A DNA stretch of 64,000 nt, from NCBI GenBank assembly GCA_934700615.1, contig CAKUXR010000005.1:1-64000 (forward strand). Reading direction: 5' to 3'. The notes under the pieces are model-generated. The model saw nothing but the letters and a program-made list of their open reading frames with translations, had not been told where the DNA came from and did no database searches. A program made the position numbers and the translations under genes. Shown piece by piece: positions 35,205 through 44,653 of the stretch. The first letter of the stretch is position 1, and each line of letters begins with the position of its first letter. This DNA comes from an uncultured Bacteroidales bacterium. Its GTDB lineage: Bacteria; Bacteroidota; Bacteroidia; Bacteroidales; UBA932.

Positions 35205-35930
35205 CTAAGGGGTTAAGCGGTCAATAAGATGTTGTATTTTTTCTTCACAGTAACGGCGCCGCGCATAGCGGAGCAGCCGGCTGCGGGATATGTCAAAATC
35301 GGAGAACACTTCCTGGTATATACGAGTGAGTTCACTTCCCTGAAGGAATTCGAATTCCGGATTAAGAAAAATGTCCACCAACATTTTCTCCGCTGTGGGT
35401 ACGGGGAGTTCTTCAAAGGTGTCAATCGGAGCTTCAGTTGTAAGCGTATGCAGAATGATGCAGTCCCTGGTGCTCCCGAACTTGATGAACTCTTCTTTGG
35501 TGGGATTGGGCAAAACCATCTTATTCGGATACTTCTCGCGGATGGCATCCGGGAAGGATTGTTCCAGCAGACGCTCTACGTCAACGATGACCATCTTGAT
35601 GTTAGGCACATGCAGCATAAAGGGAATAACGCTGGCAGCATCCCAAATACAGAAATCAGCCAGCGGATAGCGCTTCTTCAGGTATTGGGCCAATTCCTTT
35701 GTTTCCGGCTTTAGAGCGAGTTGCAAACGGGGCTTTGCACTGTCACTTAGCCGATACTCTCCCCAGCCGGTTTTAATGAGACGACCGGATGCAACCAAGC
35801 GGTCCAGCTGTGTTTGAAGGCCACTGCCAACCGGAATTCTCTTTTCGCCCAGCCATGCTGAAAGGTCCTTCCTGCGGAAAGGACCACGCTGCAGAGCTGC
35901 ATAGTATACGATATGATCTGTAATTGTCAT
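35205..35930 (-). CDS. Antitoxin partner of AbiEii (DUF6577-like winged-helix protein)
   Basis: An approximately 241-residue protein directly upstream of the toxin. Its first 65 residues look like a winged helix (ITDHIVYYAALQRGPFRRKD, then SGLQTQLDRLVASGRLIKTGWGEY), as in AbiEi-type antitoxins that bind their own promoter; the rest resembles the C-terminal domain of Bacteroidota DUF6577 proteins. ATG 35930 is chosen because a -7 box (TACTTTTG, 35950-35957) lies between it and the ATG at 35993. The family name is from memory and less certain than the pairing. Confidence 0.75.
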   Translation of the reverse strand: MTITDHIVYYAALQRGPFRRKDLSAWLGEKRIPVGSGLQTQLDRLVASGRLIKTGWGEYRLSDSAKPRLQLALKPETKELAQYLKKRYPLADFCIWDAASVIPFMLHVPNIKMVIVDVERLLEQSFPDAIREKYPNKMVLPNPTKEEFIKFGSTRDCIILHTLTTEAPIDTFEELPVPTAEKMLVDIFLNPEFEFLQGSELTRIYQEVFSDFDISRSRLLRYARRRYCEEKIQHLIDRLTP

Positions 35931-35949
35931 TCTTATCTGTTCAACGGCA

Positions 35950-35957
35950 CAAAAGTA
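35950..35957 (-). promoter_or_regulatory. Candidate -7 box of AbiE pair
   Basis: TACTTTTG on the minus strand, 19 bp before the chosen antitoxin start; no clear -33 box. Confidence 0.4.
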
Positions 35958-36006
35958 ATACATTTTCGGCAAGAAACCGCTATTTCCTGCCAAAAATGTG
36001 TCATTA

Positions 36007-36083
36007 TTCCAGAGAGGCGAAGCAGAGTGGGACGGAGGAAACCTTTACTTCGACCAGTGGAATTATGAGATGAAAATCAGGTA
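36007..36083 (+). repeat. 77-bp direct repeat, right copy
   Basis: The partner of 34063-34139. It encodes the original C-terminus of the transglutaminase protein in frame, ending Arg-Tyr-TAA, but is cut off from the rest of the gene. It probably marks the ancestral gene end. Confidence 0.9.
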
Positions 36084-36101
36084 TTAATCCGGATTATTCA
36101 C

Positions 36102-36150
36102 TACCTTTGCAAAAATACTCTCCGCAACTCAGACTTGCGGGGATATTTTT
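36102..36150 (+). promoter_or_regulatory. -7 box followed by hairpin with T-run before nhaC
   Basis: TACCTTTG (36102-36109) is a good -7 box. Directly after it, AAAAATACTCTCCGCAA and TTGCGGGGATATTTTT form a long stem ending in TTTTT (36111-36150). It could be the old terminator of the transglutaminase gene or an attenuator in the nhaC leader, 84 bp before the start codon. Confidence 0.45.
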
Positions 36151-36233
36151 GTTATCTCCAAGACGGACATAAATTACCATTTGTTGTTTTCATGAAGGGA
36201 ATGCCTTTCATGACTTTATAAATATTATACGGA

Positions 36234-37715
36234 ATGAAGAAAGCATCAATAATTCGGACTTGCATTTCATTGGTACCAATCGTGGTATTGGTCATTCTAC
36301 TGGCATTGAACATCTCCATTTTCGGAAGCGACGCGATTCTTGGCGCAAGCCAGGTGGCACTGCTGTTTTCAGCGGGAATCTGCGTGTGGCTGGCAATGTG
36401 GCTTTTCAAGAAGCCGTGGGAGGAATTCGAGGACGCCATCAGGAGCAACATCGGAGACGTGACCACGGCCATCGTGATCCTGTTCATGATCGGCGGCATT
36501 TCCGGAACATGGACAATGAGCGGAACCGTGCCGTCCCTTATATATTATGGTGTGCAGATCATCTCGCCGAAAATTTTCCTGGTGACCGCATGCGTCATCT
36601 GCGCCTTCATCTCCGTGATGATCGGCAGTTCGTGGACTACCATCGCGACCATCGGCGTGGCTCTCATGGGTATCGGCAAGGCACAGGGATTCAGTGAAGG
36701 AATGATTGCCGGAGCCATCATATCCGGAGCATATTTCGGAGACAAGATTTCTCCGCTTTCGGACACGACCGTGATGGCGGCATCCATCTCCGGCACTCCC
36801 CTGTTCAGACACATCAAGTACCTGATGCTCACCACGGTACCGTCATTCGCACTGACATTGACAATATTCCTGGTGCTTGGCTTCCTGCACACCGGCAACG
36901 ACTCCGCGCAGATTTCGGTATATACCGAGACGCTGTCGTCGAAGTTCAACATTTCGCTGTGGACGCTCATCGTGCCGGTCGTGACCGGAATCCTCATCGC
37001 GAAGAAAATGCCAGCACTGCCGGTATTGGGAATATCAATGTTACTGGCGGCAGGCTGCGCCATCGTTCTCCAGCCGCACATCGTGACGGAGATAGGCAAC
37101 CAGACCCTCGAAGCGTTCGGAATCGGCGGAACACTGTGCAAGGCCGAAGTCATGTTCACCGGCATTGTCAAGACCATATATGATTCAGTTTCAGTGGATA
37201 CCGGTGTCGAGGAGGTCAACAAGCTCGTGGCATCGAGAGGCATGCTCGGAATGCTGAACACCGTGTACCTGATCATCTGCGCAATGTGTTTCGGAGGCTG
37301 CATGAAAGCCAGCGGAATGCTCCACCACCTTGCATCATTGATCCTGCCGATGACCAAGACCCGTACCGGCCTGGTGGCTTCGACTGTCGGAACAGGCGTT
37401 ATCCTGAACGGTGTGATTTCGGACCAGTATCTTTCCATTATCCTCACGTCCGACATCTACAAGGACATTTATGCGAAACGCGGCTATGAGAGCCGTCTGC
37501 TGGGACGTTCAGTGGAGGACTCTTCGACTGTCACCTCGCCGCTCTATCCGTGGAGCAGCTGCGGCATGACACAGGCTACCATCCTGAGCGTGCCGACCAT
37601 CACTTACCTGCCATATTGTTTCTTCAATATCCTCAGCCCGCTGATGAGTATCGCCATGGCCATGATAGGCTACAAGATATTCAGACGGGGCACGGCTCCG
37701 GACGAGGACAATTAG
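36234..37715 (+). CDS. nhaC: Na+/H+ antiporter NhaC
   Basis: An inner-membrane sodium/proton antiporter of the NhaC family. About 11-12 hydrophobic segments span the 493 residues. Family features include GGISGTWTMSGTVPSLIYYG near residue 88, MIGSSWTTIATIGVAL near 128, and SGAYFGDKISPLSDTT near 162. The frame is complete. It stands alone, with its own terminator at 37745-37792. It follows the remnant 77-bp repeat, so before the AbiE insertion it lay directly downstream of the transglutaminase gene. Confidence 0.92.
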   Translation: MKKASIIRTCISLVPIVVLVILLALNISIFGSDAILGASQVALLFSAGICVWLAMWLFKKPWEEFEDAIRSNIGDVTTAIVILFMIGGISGTWTMSGTVPSLIYYGVQIISPKIFLVTACVICAFISVMIGSSWTTIATIGVALMGIGKAQGFSEGMIAGAIISGAYFGDKISPLSDTTVMAASISGTPLFRHIKYLMLTTVPSFALTLTIFLVLGFLHTGNDSAQISVYTETLSSKFNISLWTLIVPVVTGILIAKKMPALPVLGISMLLAAGCAIVLQPHIVTEIGNQTLEAFGIGGTLCKAEVMFTGIVKTIYDSVSVDTGVEEVNKLVASRGMLGMLNTVYLIICAMCFGGCMKASGMLHHLASLILPMTKTRTGLVASTVGTGVILNGVISDQYLSIILTSDIYKDIYAKRGYESRLLGRSVEDSSTVTSPLYPWSSCGMTQATILSVPTITYLPYCFFNILSPLMSIAMAMIGYKIFRRGTAPDEDN

Positions 37716-37744
37716 CAGATTCCGGGACATATTCCACACGATTC

Positions 37745-37792
37745 AAGAAAATTCAGTTATAAAGCAATTTAGCTGAATTTTCTTCATTTTTT
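37745..37792 (+). terminator. Terminator of nhaC
   Basis: A perfect 12-bp stem, AAGAAAATTCAG with its complement, ends in CATTTTTT, 30 bp after the stop codon. Confidence 0.85.
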
Positions 37793-37965
37793 ACAGAAAA
37801 CTGTGTATATTTATACGTTTTATAAGAAAATGCTTAAATTTACGTTTCAAAGTCTTTTCCTGTAAAGCCCACACATATCCGGCTGCAGGGCAGGACGGAC
37901 GGCAAGATGACACGACAGTCATTCCCGAGACAGTTTTTGTACAAAATATTTTATTTACAGATAAT

Positions 37966-39696
37966 ATGAAAAGAATCATCGAATGTGTCCCGAACTACAG
38001 CGAGGGTCGGAACAAAGAAGTTATTGACCAGATCGTCAAGGCAATAACCGAGACAAAAGTTTCCACTGAAAACGGAGAGGAAAGCGTCAAAGTACTCGAT
38101 GTTGATCCAGGAGAGGCCACCAACAGAACAGTGGTGACATTCGTAGGTTCACCGGAAGCGGTACTCGAAGCTGCATTCCAGGGCGAAAAGAAAGCAGCCG
38201 AACTGATCGACATGAGACATCACCACGGCGCACACCCGAGGTCAGGAGCTACGGACGTACTGCCTCTCATCCCAGTTGCCGGAACCACTCTGGAAGAATG
38301 TGCGGAAATGGCCAGAGGCCTCGCAAAAAGGATCTACGACGAGCTCGGAATTCCTTGCTATTGCTACGAGGCAGCAGCCAACAAGCCTGAGAGAAAAAAT
38401 CTCGCAGTATGCCGCGCAGGAGAATATGAGGCACTGCCGGAAAAGGTCAATGACCCTGAGAGGAAACCGGACTTCGGCCCGGGCGAGTACAATGAGACAG
38501 TTGCCAAGGCCGGCGCTACCAATGTCGGAGCACGCGACTTCCTCATCGCAGTAAACTTCAACCTTAACACCACCTCAACACGCCGTGCGATGGCAGTAGC
38601 CTTCGACGTCAGGGAAAAAGGACGTCCTGCAAGAGAGGGCGGCAGCCTTACCGGAAAGATTATCAAGGATGACAACGGCAAGACCATCTGGATTCCGGGA
38701 ACATTGAAGGGCTGCAAGGCAATCGGCTGGTACATCGAGGAATACGGTATCGCCCAGGTATCCATGAACATTACCGACATGAACACGACACCGCTCCACG
38801 TGGCCTTCGAGGAGGTTTGCAGGGCAGCAGCGGCAAGAGGACTCCGTGTCACCGGTACTGAAATCGTCGGACTCGTACCTAAACGCGTGCTCATCGAGGC
38901 CGGAAAATATTATCTCGCAAAACAGGAACGTTCACTCGGAATCAGTGAGGACGAAATCCTCAAGATAGCTGTCAAGTCACTGGGACTCAGCGACCTCAAG
39001 CCGTTCAATCCACGTGAGAAAGTCATCGAATTCCTGATGGAAGACGAGGCCGCAGAAGCAGCTAAGGAAAGACTTATCAGAATGACTCTCAAGGGCTTCG
39101 CAAGGGAGACCGCATCAGAGTCAGCAGCTCCGGGAGGCGGCTCAGTATCTGCATACATGGGCGCACTCGCAGCAGCATTGGGAACAATGGTAGCGAACCT
39201 TTCAGCCCACAAGCGCGGCTGGGACGCACGCTGGAGAGAGTTCTCCGACTGGGCAGAAAAGGGCCAGGATGTCATGGAGCGTCTGCTCAAGCTCGTCGAT
39301 GAGGATACCGCAGCATTCGCAAAAATCATGGACGTATTCTCAATGCCTAAGGGCAGCGAAGAAGAGAAGGCAGCACGTGCAGCAGCCATGGAGAAGGCGA
39401 CCCTCTACGCGACCCAGGTTCCTCTGAGGACAATGCAGACCGCGCTCGAAGCAATGCCGGTAGCACTCGCAATGGCACTGAACGGAAACCCTGCTTCAGC
39501 ATCAGACGCAGGTGTCGGCGCACTCGCAGCATTGGCAGCAGTAAGAGGAGCCCAGCTCAATGTCAGGATCAATGCTGCAGGACTTCAGGACCGCGACCTT
39601 GCTGACAAGCTCGTTGCAGAGGCTGAGGCCATCGCGAAAGAGGCAGCGGAGAAAGAGGCTGAAATCCTCGCCGCAGTAAACAAGAACATAGGCTAG
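37966..39696 (+). CDS. ftcD: Bifunctional glutamate formimidoyltransferase/formimidoyl-THF cyclodeaminase
   Basis: Carries out the last step of histidine breakdown: it moves the formimino group from formiminoglutamate to tetrahydrofolate (residues 1 to about 330) and then releases ammonia to give methenyl-THF (about 365-560). Seen motifs are ECVPNYSEGRN at the start, HHHGAHPRSGATDVLP near 85, and the cyclodeaminase SAAPGGGSVSAYMGALAAAL near 385. The two activities are separate proteins in some bacteria and fused here, as in animals. First gene of the hut operon; a hairpin with T-run separates it from hutU. Confidence 0.95.
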   Translation: MKRIIECVPNYSEGRNKEVIDQIVKAITETKVSTENGEESVKVLDVDPGEATNRTVVTFVGSPEAVLEAAFQGEKKAAELIDMRHHHGAHPRSGATDVLPLIPVAGTTLEECAEMARGLAKRIYDELGIPCYCYEAAANKPERKNLAVCRAGEYEALPEKVNDPERKPDFGPGEYNETVAKAGATNVGARDFLIAVNFNLNTTSTRRAMAVAFDVREKGRPAREGGSLTGKIIKDDNGKTIWIPGTLKGCKAIGWYIEEYGIAQVSMNITDMNTTPLHVAFEEVCRAAAARGLRVTGTEIVGLVPKRVLIEAGKYYLAKQERSLGISEDEILKIAVKSLGLSDLKPFNPREKVIEFLMEDEAAEAAKERLIRMTLKGFARETASESAAPGGGSVSAYMGALAAALGTMVANLSAHKRGWDARWREFSDWAEKGQDVMERLLKLVDEDTAAFAKIMDVFSMPKGSEEEKAARAAAMEKATLYATQVPLRTMQTALEAMPVALAMALNGNPASASDAGVGALAALAAVRGAQLNVRINAAGLQDRDLADKLVAEAEAIAKEAAEKEAEILAAVNKNIG

Positions 39697-39703
39697 ACAG
39701 TAC

Positions 39704-39749
39704 AATCGTTTAGAAATGTCCGACACAGGACACTTCTAGACGATTTTTC
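39704..39749 (+). terminator. Intra-operon hairpin ftcD/hutU
   Basis: A long stem with few mismatches (39704-39721 against 39728-39745, AATCGTTTAGAAATGTCC arm) is followed by TTTT. Likely a partial terminator giving more ftcD than hutUHI mRNA, or the end of a separate ftcD unit. Confidence 0.65.
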
Positions 39750-39788
39750 GCCAAGAACACATATAATTAATTACTAAACTTCACGAAA

Positions 39789-41819
39789 ATGACAGATTTT
39801 CAGAAACAGATACTCGAGGGCATTCCTGCTGAATTGCCTGAGAAAAAACCATATGACAAGAATATCAACCATGCTCCTAAGCGCAAAGACATCCTCACTG
39901 AAGAAGAAAAGGTACTTGCCGTCAGGAACGCATTGAGATACTTCCCTACCAAATTCCACAGCGTACTCGCAGAGGAATTCGCACAGGAACTTCATGACTA
40001 CGGCAGAATCTACATGTACAGGTTCCGTCCTGACTATGAGATGTATGCAAGACCTATCGACGAATATCCTGCAAAGAGCCGCCAGGCAGCAGCCATCATG
40101 GGCATGATCCAGAACAACCTGGACCCGAGGGTCGCACAGCACCCTCACGAGCTCATCATCTACGGCGGAAACGGAGCCATCTTCCAGAACTGGGCACAGT
40201 ACCGCCTCGCGATGAAATATCTCGCGGAAATGACTGACGAGCAGACACTTGCAATGTATTCAGGACACCCTATGGGACTGTTCCCAAGCCACAAGGACGC
40301 TCCTCGCGTGGTTGTCACCAACGGTATGGTCATTCCGAACTACTCGAAGCAGGATGACTGGGAGAGATTCAATGCTCTCGGAGTTTCCCAGTACGGCCAG
40401 ATGACAGCAGGTTCATATATGTATATCGGCCCTCAGGGAATCGTGCACGGAACCACCATCACAGTCATGAACGCCGCACGCAAACAGCTGAAGAGCAAAG
40501 GCATTGACGGTACCAGAGAGAACATGAAAGGTCTCCTGTTCGTGACAGCCGGACTCGGCGGAATGTCAGGCGCACAGCCTAAGGCAGGAAACATCGCCGG
40601 AGTAGTGAGCGTTACAGCAGAAATCAACCCGCTTGCAGCTCGCAAACGTCATGAGCAGGGCTGGGTGGATGAGCTTCACGAAAATCTCGACGAGCTCATG
40701 GAGCGCATCCGCAAGGCCACAAGCGAGAAAGAAGTCGTTTCACTCGCATATGTAGGAAACGTTGTAGATCTGTGGGAGAGACTCGCTGACGAAGGCATTG
40801 AAGTGAACCTCGGTTCTGACCAGACATCACTCCACAACCCTTGGGCCGGCGGATACTACCCTGTAGGCTACAGCCTCGAGGAGTCCAAGAAGATGATGGC
40901 AGAAGAGCCTGAGCGCTTCAAGGAGTGCGTAAGGGAATCCCTCAGAAGACAGGTTGCAGCCATCAACCGCCTGACTGCCAAGGGAATGTATTTCTTCGAC
41001 TACGGCAACGCATTCCTTCTCGAGTCATCACGCGCAGGAGCCGACATCCTCAGACCGGACGGCAAGTTCCGTTACCCTTCATACGTACAGGACATCATGG
41101 GACCGCTCTATTTCGACTACGGTTTCGGACCTTTCAGATGGGTATGTATGTCAGAGAATCCGGAGGACCTCGCAAAGTCAGATGCCATCGCAGTAAAGGT
41201 TCTCGAAGAAGAGTCCAGGACAGCTCCGGAAGAGATTCAGGGACAGCTCCGCGACAATATCCACTGGATCGAGGAGGCAGGCCGCAATAAACTTGTGGTA
41301 GGTTCCCAGGCCAGAATCCTTTACGCAGACTGCGAAGGAAGGACCAAGATTGCATTGGCTTTCAACGAGGCTATCAGACGTGGGGAAATCACTGCTCCGA
41401 TTGTTCTCGGACGTGACCACCACGACGTTTCAGGAACGGACTCTCCATTCCGCGAGACATCCAATATCTATGACGGTTCTCAGTTCACCGCTGACATGGC
41501 CATCCAGAACGTCATCGGAGACTCATTCAGAGGTGCCACATGGGTTTCCATCCACAACGGAGGCGGCGTAGGCTGGGGCGAAGTCATCAACGGAGGCTTC
41601 GGTATGGTCATCGACGGAACCGCAGACTCAGACCGCCACATCACCAACATGCTTTTCTGGGATGTAAACAACGGAATCGCACGCCGCAGCTGGGCACGCA
41701 ACGAAGGCGCACTCCACGCGATAACCCGCGAAATGGGACGCACAGAAACATTGACAGTAACGGTTCCTGTCAATGCTGACGAGGCTCTGGTCCGCGACGC
41801 ACTGAAAAACATCAAATAA
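39789..41819 (+). CDS. hutU: Urocanate hydratase
   Basis: Adds water to urocanate to form imidazolonepropionate using tightly bound NAD+. Recognised from GNGAIFQNWAQYRLAMKYL, MYSGHPMGLFPSH, QMTAGSYMYIGPQGIVHGT, and the NHNGGGVG-like block SIHNGGGVGWGEVINGGFG near the C-terminus. At 676 residues it is the long form found in Bacteroidota and eukaryotes, against about 555 in Pseudomonas and Bacillus. Second gene of the hut operon, 92 bp after ftcD and 72 bp before hutH. Confidence 0.96.
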   Translation: MTDFQKQILEGIPAELPEKKPYDKNINHAPKRKDILTEEEKVLAVRNALRYFPTKFHSVLAEEFAQELHDYGRIYMYRFRPDYEMYARPIDEYPAKSRQAAAIMGMIQNNLDPRVAQHPHELIIYGGNGAIFQNWAQYRLAMKYLAEMTDEQTLAMYSGHPMGLFPSHKDAPRVVVTNGMVIPNYSKQDDWERFNALGVSQYGQMTAGSYMYIGPQGIVHGTTITVMNAARKQLKSKGIDGTRENMKGLLFVTAGLGGMSGAQPKAGNIAGVVSVTAEINPLAARKRHEQGWVDELHENLDELMERIRKATSEKEVVSLAYVGNVVDLWERLADEGIEVNLGSDQTSLHNPWAGGYYPVGYSLEESKKMMAEEPERFKECVRESLRRQVAAINRLTAKGMYFFDYGNAFLLESSRAGADILRPDGKFRYPSYVQDIMGPLYFDYGFGPFRWVCMSENPEDLAKSDAIAVKVLEEESRTAPEEIQGQLRDNIHWIEEAGRNKLVVGSQARILYADCEGRTKIALAFNEAIRRGEITAPIVLGRDHHDVSGTDSPFRETSNIYDGSQFTADMAIQNVIGDSFRGATWVSIHNGGGVGWGEVINGGFGMVIDGTADSDRHITNMLFWDVNNGIARRSWARNEGALHAITREMGRTETLTVTVPVNADEALVRDALKNIK

Positions 41820-41835
41820 GCAGAAATCCGAAAAT

Positions 41836-41871
41836 GATCCGGAATGTCCGCAATGTGAGACATTCCGGGTC
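41836..41871 (+). terminator. Intercistronic hairpin hutU/hutH
   Basis: A 13-bp stem GATCCGGAATGTC/GACATTCCGGGTC with a 10-base loop. No T-run follows (CAATAAC), so an RNA-stability or processing role is more likely than termination. Confidence 0.5.
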
Positions 41872-41891
41872 AATAACATAAATAACACGAC

Positions 41892-43385
41892 ATGATACAT
41901 AAAATATCCAACGAGACACTGACACTCGCAAAAGTCAAGGAAATCATTGACAATCACGCAACTCTCGAACTTTCAGAAGAGTCAGCAAAGGCCGTACAGA
42001 AATGCCGCGACTATCTTGACAGCAAGATGGAGGACATAGGCAGACCGGTATATGGCGTCACCACTGGTTTCGGTTCACTCTGCAACATTACGATTCCGGA
42101 GGCTGACCTTTCACAGCTCCAGCACAACCTCGTAATGTCACACGCATGCGGAACAGGCGACCCTGTAAGGCCTGAGATTGTCAAACTGATGCTCCTCATG
42201 AAGATACAGTCTCTGTCTTACGGACATTCAGGCGTCCAGATCATTACGATCCAGCGCCTTATCGACATGTTCAACAATGACATTCTTCCGGTTGTCTATC
42301 AGCAGGGTTCACTCGGCGCATCAGGAGACCTCGCACCGCTCGCACACATGTGCCTCCCTCTCATCGGCCTCGGTGAGGTAAGATACAAAGGACAGGTACG
42401 TCCTTCAGCAGAAGTATGGCAGGAGTTCGGATGGAGCCCTATCAGACTCCAGTCAAAGGAAGGTCTCGCACTTCTCAACGGTACACAGTTCATGAGCGCA
42501 CACGCCACATGGGCATTGATAAAGAGCATGAGACTTTCCCGCTGGGCTGACTGCATCGCAGCCATGTCATTGGAGGCTTATGACGGAAGAATCGAGCCGT
42601 TCTACCAGCTCACACACCTTCTCCGCCGCCACAAAGGACAGATCGAGACAGCGGAGAATTTCCTGAAACTGCTTGACGGCAGCGAACTTATCCGCAGACC
42701 TAAGCAGCACGTTCAGGACCCTTATTCATTCCGTTGCATCCCTCAGGTCCACGGTGCGGTGAAAGACAACATCAGACACGTGTCATCTGTCATCGGAGAC
42801 GAAATCAACAGCGCTACCGACAACCCTAACGTATTCCCTGACGAGGACATGATCATCTCTGCCGGAAACTTCCACGGAGAGCCTATCGCCATCCCTATGG
42901 ACACCCTCGCAATCGCGATGTCAGAGTTGTCTAACATCTCAGAGAGAAGAATTTACAAACTTATCAGCGGTCAGAGAGGCCTCCCTATGTTCCTCGTTGC
43001 AAAACCTGGTCTGAACAGCGGATTCATGATTCCTCAGTACACCGCGGCATCTATCGTCAGCCAGAACAAGATGCTCTGCTGGCCTGCATCATGCGACTCC
43101 ATCCCTTCATCACAGGGTCAGGAAGACCACGTCAGCATGGGTTCAAACGCAGCCACAAAACTCGTCCGCGTAGTGGACAACGTCGAGACCGTTCTCGCAA
43201 TCGAGCTTTTCAATGCTGCACAGGCTCTCGAGTTCCGTCGTCCGGAAAAGTCATCTCCACTAATCGAGAAGATGCTCGCAGACTACCGCAAAGAGGTTCC
43301 GTTCGTGGATGTCGATACATACATGCATCCTCTCATCATGAAGAGCATTGACTTCCTCCGCGACGAAAACAATCTTTTGATCTAA
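41892..43385 (+). CDS. hutH: Histidine ammonia-lyase
   Basis: Removes ammonia from histidine to give urocanate, the first step of the pathway. The self-forming MIO cofactor triad Ala143-Ser144-Gly145 is in GSLGASGDLAPLAH. Other marks are YGVTTGFGSL near residue 54 and SLPSSQGQEDHVSMGSNAATK-like sequence (IPSSQGQEDHVSMG) near 405. The length of 497 residues is normal. It lies 11 bp before hutI, so the two are surely co-transcribed. Confidence 0.96.
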   Translation: MIHKISNETLTLAKVKEIIDNHATLELSEESAKAVQKCRDYLDSKMEDIGRPVYGVTTGFGSLCNITIPEADLSQLQHNLVMSHACGTGDPVRPEIVKLMLLMKIQSLSYGHSGVQIITIQRLIDMFNNDILPVVYQQGSLGASGDLAPLAHMCLPLIGLGEVRYKGQVRPSAEVWQEFGWSPIRLQSKEGLALLNGTQFMSAHATWALIKSMRLSRWADCIAAMSLEAYDGRIEPFYQLTHLLRRHKGQIETAENFLKLLDGSELIRRPKQHVQDPYSFRCIPQVHGAVKDNIRHVSSVIGDEINSATDNPNVFPDEDMIISAGNFHGEPIAIPMDTLAIAMSELSNISERRIYKLISGQRGLPMFLVAKPGLNSGFMIPQYTAASIVSQNKMLCWPASCDSIPSSQGQEDHVSMGSNAATKLVRVVDNVETVLAIELFNAAQALEFRRPEKSSPLIEKMLADYRKEVPFVDVDTYMHPLIMKSIDFLRDENNLLI

Positions 43386-43396
43386 GCCCCGACGCG

Positions 43397-44650
43397 ATGA
43401 AAACGCTGATAAGGAACATCGGGCAGATTGCCGGAATCGTCGAAGCCGGAGTAATGCGGAAAGAAGGAGTGTCAATGTCAGAGACAGGCACCCTGGAGAA
43501 CGCATGGCTCCTCATCGAGGACGACAAGATTGCTTGTTTCGGGCCAATGTCAGACTGTCCGGATCTCCCACAGGAATCCGGACAGGATTCTTTCGATGTC
43601 ATTGACGCAGACGGCGGATTCGTTCTGCCCGCATTCTGCGATTCTCACTCACACATTGTCTTTGCGGGAACAAGAGAGCAGGAATTCCTGGACAAGATCA
43701 AAGGTCTTTCCTACGCCGAAATTGCCGCGCACGGAGGCGGAATCCTGAATTCTGCCGACCTTCTGCACAACACGTCCGAGGACGAGTTGTACAGGCAGGC
43801 GATGGAGCGTGTCAACGAAATGATGGCGAAAGGTACCGGAGCGATCGAAATAAAGAGCGGATACGGACTCACCACACAGGATGAGCTGAAGATACTCCGC
43901 GTGATAAAAAGAATAAGGGAGAACTCTCCTGCCATAATCAAGTCCACATTCCTGGGCGCCCATGCGGTAGGCAGGGCATTCGCGGGAAGGCAGAGCGAGT
44001 ATGTCGATCACGTATGCAATGAGATGATTCCGGCTGTTGCGGCCGAGAAGCTCGCCGACTTTGTCGATGTATTCTGCGAAGAAGGATTCTTTACGACAGA
44101 AGAGACAGACAGGATTCTGACGGCTGGAGAGCAGTACGGAATGAGGGTGAAGCTCCACGCGAACCAGCTTGCCGTTTCAGGCGGCGTGCAGGTCGGAGTG
44201 AAGCACAATGCCCTGTCCGTAGATCATCTGGAGAGCACGACCGATGAGGAAATCCGTGTGCTCAAGGGCTCATGCACCATGCCGACAATGCTTCCGGGAG
44301 CGTCATTCTTCCTGAGGATGCAATACGGCAAAGCCCTGGATTTCATCAACTCAGGGCTCGGTATAGCATTGGCATCAGATTATAATCCGGGTTCTTCTCC
44401 TTGCGGAGACATGAGGTTCGTCATGTCGCTCGGCTGTATCCAGATGAGACTCACGCCGATACAGGCATTGAACGCATGTACGCTGAATTCCGCCTATGCG
44501 ATGGGCATCAGCGACGTTGCAGGTTCGATAACTGCCGGCAAGCTCGCCAACCTCATCATTACCAAGCGGATACCGTCATTGACATGGATTCCTTACTGCT
44601 ACCAGACTCCGTTCATAGACAGAGTCATATTAAAGGGCAGGACAGTGTAG
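43397..44650 (+). CDS. hutI: Imidazolonepropionase
   Basis: Hydrolyses imidazolonepropionate to formiminoglutamate, the substrate of FtcD. An amidohydrolase-superfamily enzyme with the metal-binding HSH (CDSHSHIVFAGTREQEF), the IKSGYGLTTQDELK block, KLHANQL and ASDYNPGSSP. The length of 417 residues is normal. It is the last gene of the hut operon; its stop is 3 bp from the stop of the convergent queF gene, with no room for a terminator. Confidence 0.96.
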   Translation: MKTLIRNIGQIAGIVEAGVMRKEGVSMSETGTLENAWLLIEDDKIACFGPMSDCPDLPQESGQDSFDVIDADGGFVLPAFCDSHSHIVFAGTREQEFLDKIKGLSYAEIAAHGGGILNSADLLHNTSEDELYRQAMERVNEMMAKGTGAIEIKSGYGLTTQDELKILRVIKRIRENSPAIIKSTFLGAHAVGRAFAGRQSEYVDHVCNEMIPAVAAEKLADFVDVFCEEGFFTTEETDRILTAGEQYGMRVKLHANQLAVSGGVQVGVKHNALSVDHLESTTDEEIRVLKGSCTMPTMLPGASFFLRMQYGKALDFINSGLGIALASDYNPGSSPCGDMRFVMSLGCIQMRLTPIQALNACTLNSAYAMGISDVAGSITAGKLANLIITKRIPSLTWIPYCYQTPFIDRVILKGRTV

Positions 44651-44653
44651 CTG

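Noticed and set aside
37793..37965. Promoter of the hut operon
   Set aside because: Several TTTG- and TATTTT-like stretches lie here, but none has both boxes at the right distance, so no promoter was called.
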